Origin: JAFMKE01 sp037624485
GTDB lineage: Bacteria; Bacteroidota; Bacteroidia; Chitinophagales; UBA8649
Direction: 5' to 3'
Assembly: GCA_037624485.1 (NCBI GenBank)
Contig: JASJJC010000011.1
Coordinates: 1-19,719, forward strand
DNA length: 19,719 nucleotides
Shown: positions 17,820-19,719 of the stretch, piece after piece
Layout of the letters: every line of letters begins with the position of its first letter
Position numbering within the stretch: position 1 is the stretch's first letter
Position numbers and translations under genes: made by a program
Notes under the pieces: model-generated
Told to the model about the DNA's origin: nothing
What the model saw: only the letters and a program-made list of their open reading frames with translations
Database searches by the model: none

Positions 17820-19719
17820 TTACATTTTTATGAACTTGGCAACTTTCTGAGAGTTTCCGTCAATCAAATTAATAAAGTAAGTTCCTGAAGGTAAATCGTT
17901 CACTGGAACATTAATACTGTTCTCGCCTTCAAGTGCAGAAGGTGTAATAGTCTTCATCACGTTTCCAGCGATTGAATAAATTTTCATTGAGACTTCTGCA
18001 GGATTTACAACCGTATATTCAATTTGAATATTGGATTTAGCAGGATTAGGAAACAATGTGATTTCAGATTCCCAAATTTTAGTACTTGTTAAATTAGGTT
18101 CTACTGAAGAAGCAATCGATCCAGACTTCCATATTCCTCTACCATGTGTACCAATATAAACAGTCTCTCTATTTGAAGCTTGACCGTGTGGCAAAGTTTG
18201 TTGATCTATATCAATAACAGGGAAGTTTCCTAGAGTAGAATTCTCTTCAGTATACACAGGCTCTGTTGCCCATATATCATCTGTTGACCAAACGCCATTA
18301 TCTGTACCTACTATAACTCTTTCAGGTTTTGACATATCAAAGATTGCATCATATACAGGGAAAGCAGGTAAGTTTCCACCTACCGCTTTAACTACAGGGC
18401 TAGATCCCAAAGCACCAGTAACAATAAAAACATGAGAAGCTGTTCCATAATTACCTGTAGTAACTATAAGCGTTTCAGGATCATTCGGGTGCAACGTAAT
18501 TCCTGTAATAAAACTAGAGAAACCTCCAATAGCAGTAATTCCACCTGGAGCATTAACTACTCTATTTGCATCTTCTTGAGTATAAATATCATTTAAACCA
18601 TTTATTCTTCTAATAGTGTTGTTTGATGAAGCAAATAAGTGATTTCCATCAGGAGAGAAGGTCATTCTGTGTATTCCTGCATTAACAGGAAGGAACAACC
18701 ATTTCAACTCTAATGTTGTATTAATTGCATCTCGACCGAAAAGTATTCCACTAGTTCTTCCGGTACAACCACCTTGACCTGAATGAGATTCCCCATCTAA
18801 ACATTCTCTAGATGTAGGCATTACGATAATACTTTGAACAGGATCCTGAATTTGCTCCACGTCACCTGGTTCAAGACTTGTAGTTAAGGTATGTTGTATA
18901 GGCAATTGAGCTGTTCTACTCTCAATATTTAATACCGATCCGGCTTTATAATTTGAAGCATAATAAGCGTTCACTTTTGCATTTAATTGAGGTGGAGTAT
19001 TAAACGTTACTGAAAACGTCAAAGTGGTTAAATCAAGTGTACCAATCCCATCTCCAGTAAACCCACCGGCACCATTGTATTGCAATCTATTATCAATAGT
19101 TCCTATTTCAAGGCTAGATAAAATAACTTCAGCAGCATTTTGTACTGGTTGAATTGTTCCACTAAATGTTTTTCTAATTCCAGTACCCAAATCAATTGCA
19201 TCAGCTACCGTATCTGATTTGAATTCAATAAAATCCTTACTGGTTTTATCTTCCTTAGATTCCCACAAAGCTAATTTTGTATAAAAATAGCCTTGGTCGC
19301 CACAATAAGCACCACAACTACCTCCGCCTCTTGGATCTACAACAAGACCTCTACCCACATTATTATATTGAGCAGTAGTATATTTTACATCGGCAATATT
19401 GGATATAACACAGTCGAAACCGTCACCGTTGGTAATGTTTTCATTAAATACAGCAGCACCAAAATCACTATCACCAGGTCGTAAAGGACTAACTATAATA
19501 CAACCATTGTCTTGGGTGCCTCCAATTACAAAATCAAAATTTGCAATATCAATACTGTAAAACTGTGTTGTCATATAACCCTTATTGACATCAAAAAATT
19601 CATATCCACCATCTAGGGATTTAAACACACCACCATCATTTCCAAAATAGACTTCATTTGGATTTTTAGGATTGTAGGTCATTATATGGTGATCAACATG
19701 CACATAAAAAGGATTGTGC
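17820..19719 (-). CDS. large T9SS-secreted protein with sortilin/BNR-like repeats (5' end outside the window)
   Basis: At least 632 codons; the frame stays open to the right edge (HNPFYVHVDHH), so the true start lies upstream and the internal GTG at 19703 is not the beginning. The opening segment HVDHHIMTYNP...VYFGNDGGVFKSLDGG and the later IGGTQDNG, FSPDGNHLFASSNN, LHPNDPETLIVTTGNYG, VIVGTDNGVWSTDD and YIGTHGRGIWKS are the repeating blades of a VPS10/sortilin or BNR-type propeller. The last ~80 residues form a type A Por-secretion tail (LFPNPAKSNIQIEY...MKIYSIAGNVMK...LPSGTYFINLIDG...KFIKM), directing export through the type IX system and surface attachment. The substrate or partner cannot be read from sequence. 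An intrinsic terminator follows. Confidence 0.9.
   Translation of the reverse strand, partial: HNPFYVHVDHHIMTYNPKNPNEVYFGNDGGVFKSLDGGYEFFDVNKGYMTTQFYSIDIANFDFVIGGTQDNGCIIVSPLRPGDSDFGAAVFNENITNGDGFDCVISNIADVKYTTAQYNNVGRGLVVDPRGGGSCGAYCGDQGYFYTKLALWESKEDKTSKDFIEFKSDTVADAIDLGTGIRKTFSGTIQPVQNAAEVILSSLEIGTIDNRLQYNGAGGFTGDGIGTLDLTTLTFSVTFNTPPQLNAKVNAYYASNYKAGSVLNIESRTAQLPIQHTLTTSLEPGDVEQIQDPVQSIIVMPTSRECLDGESHSGQGGCTGRTSGILFGRDAINTTLELKWLFLPVNAGIHRMTFSPDGNHLFASSNNTIRRINGLNDIYTQEDANRVVNAPGGITAIGGFSSFITGITLHPNDPETLIVTTGNYGTASHVFIVTGALGSSPVVKAVGGNLPAFPVYDAIFDMSKPERVIVGTDNGVWSTDDIWATEPVYTEENSTLGNFPVIDIDQQTLPHGQASNRETVYIGTHGRGIWKSGSIASSVEPNLTSTKIWESEITLFPNPAKSNIQIEYTVVNPAEVSMKIYSIAGNVMKTITPSALEGENSINVPVNDLPSGTYFINLIDGNSQKVAKFIKM

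Overview
This window reads as chromosomal DNA of a member of the Bacteroidota, most likely a Flavobacteriales-type organism. Four things point there. The DNA is AT-rich. TAnnTTTG (-7 type) promoter elements lie upstream of several transcription units. A secreted protein ends in a type IX secretion (Por secretion) tail. The large single-chain PurL and the rRNA operon layout 16S - tRNA-Ile - tRNA-Ala - 23S also fit. No phage, transposon, CRISPR array or classical defence locus is visible.

Layout. (1) Positions 1-3200 hold an rRNA operon read on the minus strand: tandem candidate promoters near 3191 and 3098, a leader with a boxA-like element, 16S, tRNA-Ile(GAT), tRNA-Ala(TGC), then a spacer with a degenerate cloverleaf-like element flanked by 18/19-nt direct repeats, and finally the 5' end of 23S, cut by the left edge. 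(2) Positions 3390-4013 (+) encode a small signal-peptide beta-barrel-like protein. It converges on a minus-strand unit of purL (8204-4506) followed by a small secreted cysteine-containing protein (4486-4010). (3) A tightly packed plus-strand cluster runs from 8388 to 16734: a polytopic membrane protein, an amidohydrolase-fold lipoprotein that has lost key metal-ligand positions, a long-chain acyl-CoA synthetase, an M1 metallopeptidase with a C-terminal beta-barrel-like region, and LpxH of lipid A synthesis. Most neighbours overlap by 4-13 nt. (4) The cluster converges on gap (GAPDH, minus). Upstream of gap lie its own promoter and a terminator that closes a large T9SS-secreted protein running off the right edge.

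Functionally the window mixes housekeeping (ribosome, purine synthesis, glycolysis) with an envelope and lipid group (acyl-CoA synthetase, lipid A phosphatase, outer-membrane-type proteins). I see no obviously new multi-gene system. The points most worth a second look are: a strong intrinsic-terminator hairpin that doubles as the signal-peptide coding sequence of the M1 peptidase; a lipoprotein pseudo-amidohydrolase coupled to an uncharacterised membrane protein; the tRNA-like element between direct repeats in the rRNA spacer; duplicated rRNA promoter/leader modules; and two convergent gene pairs that share four-base self-complementary stop codons.
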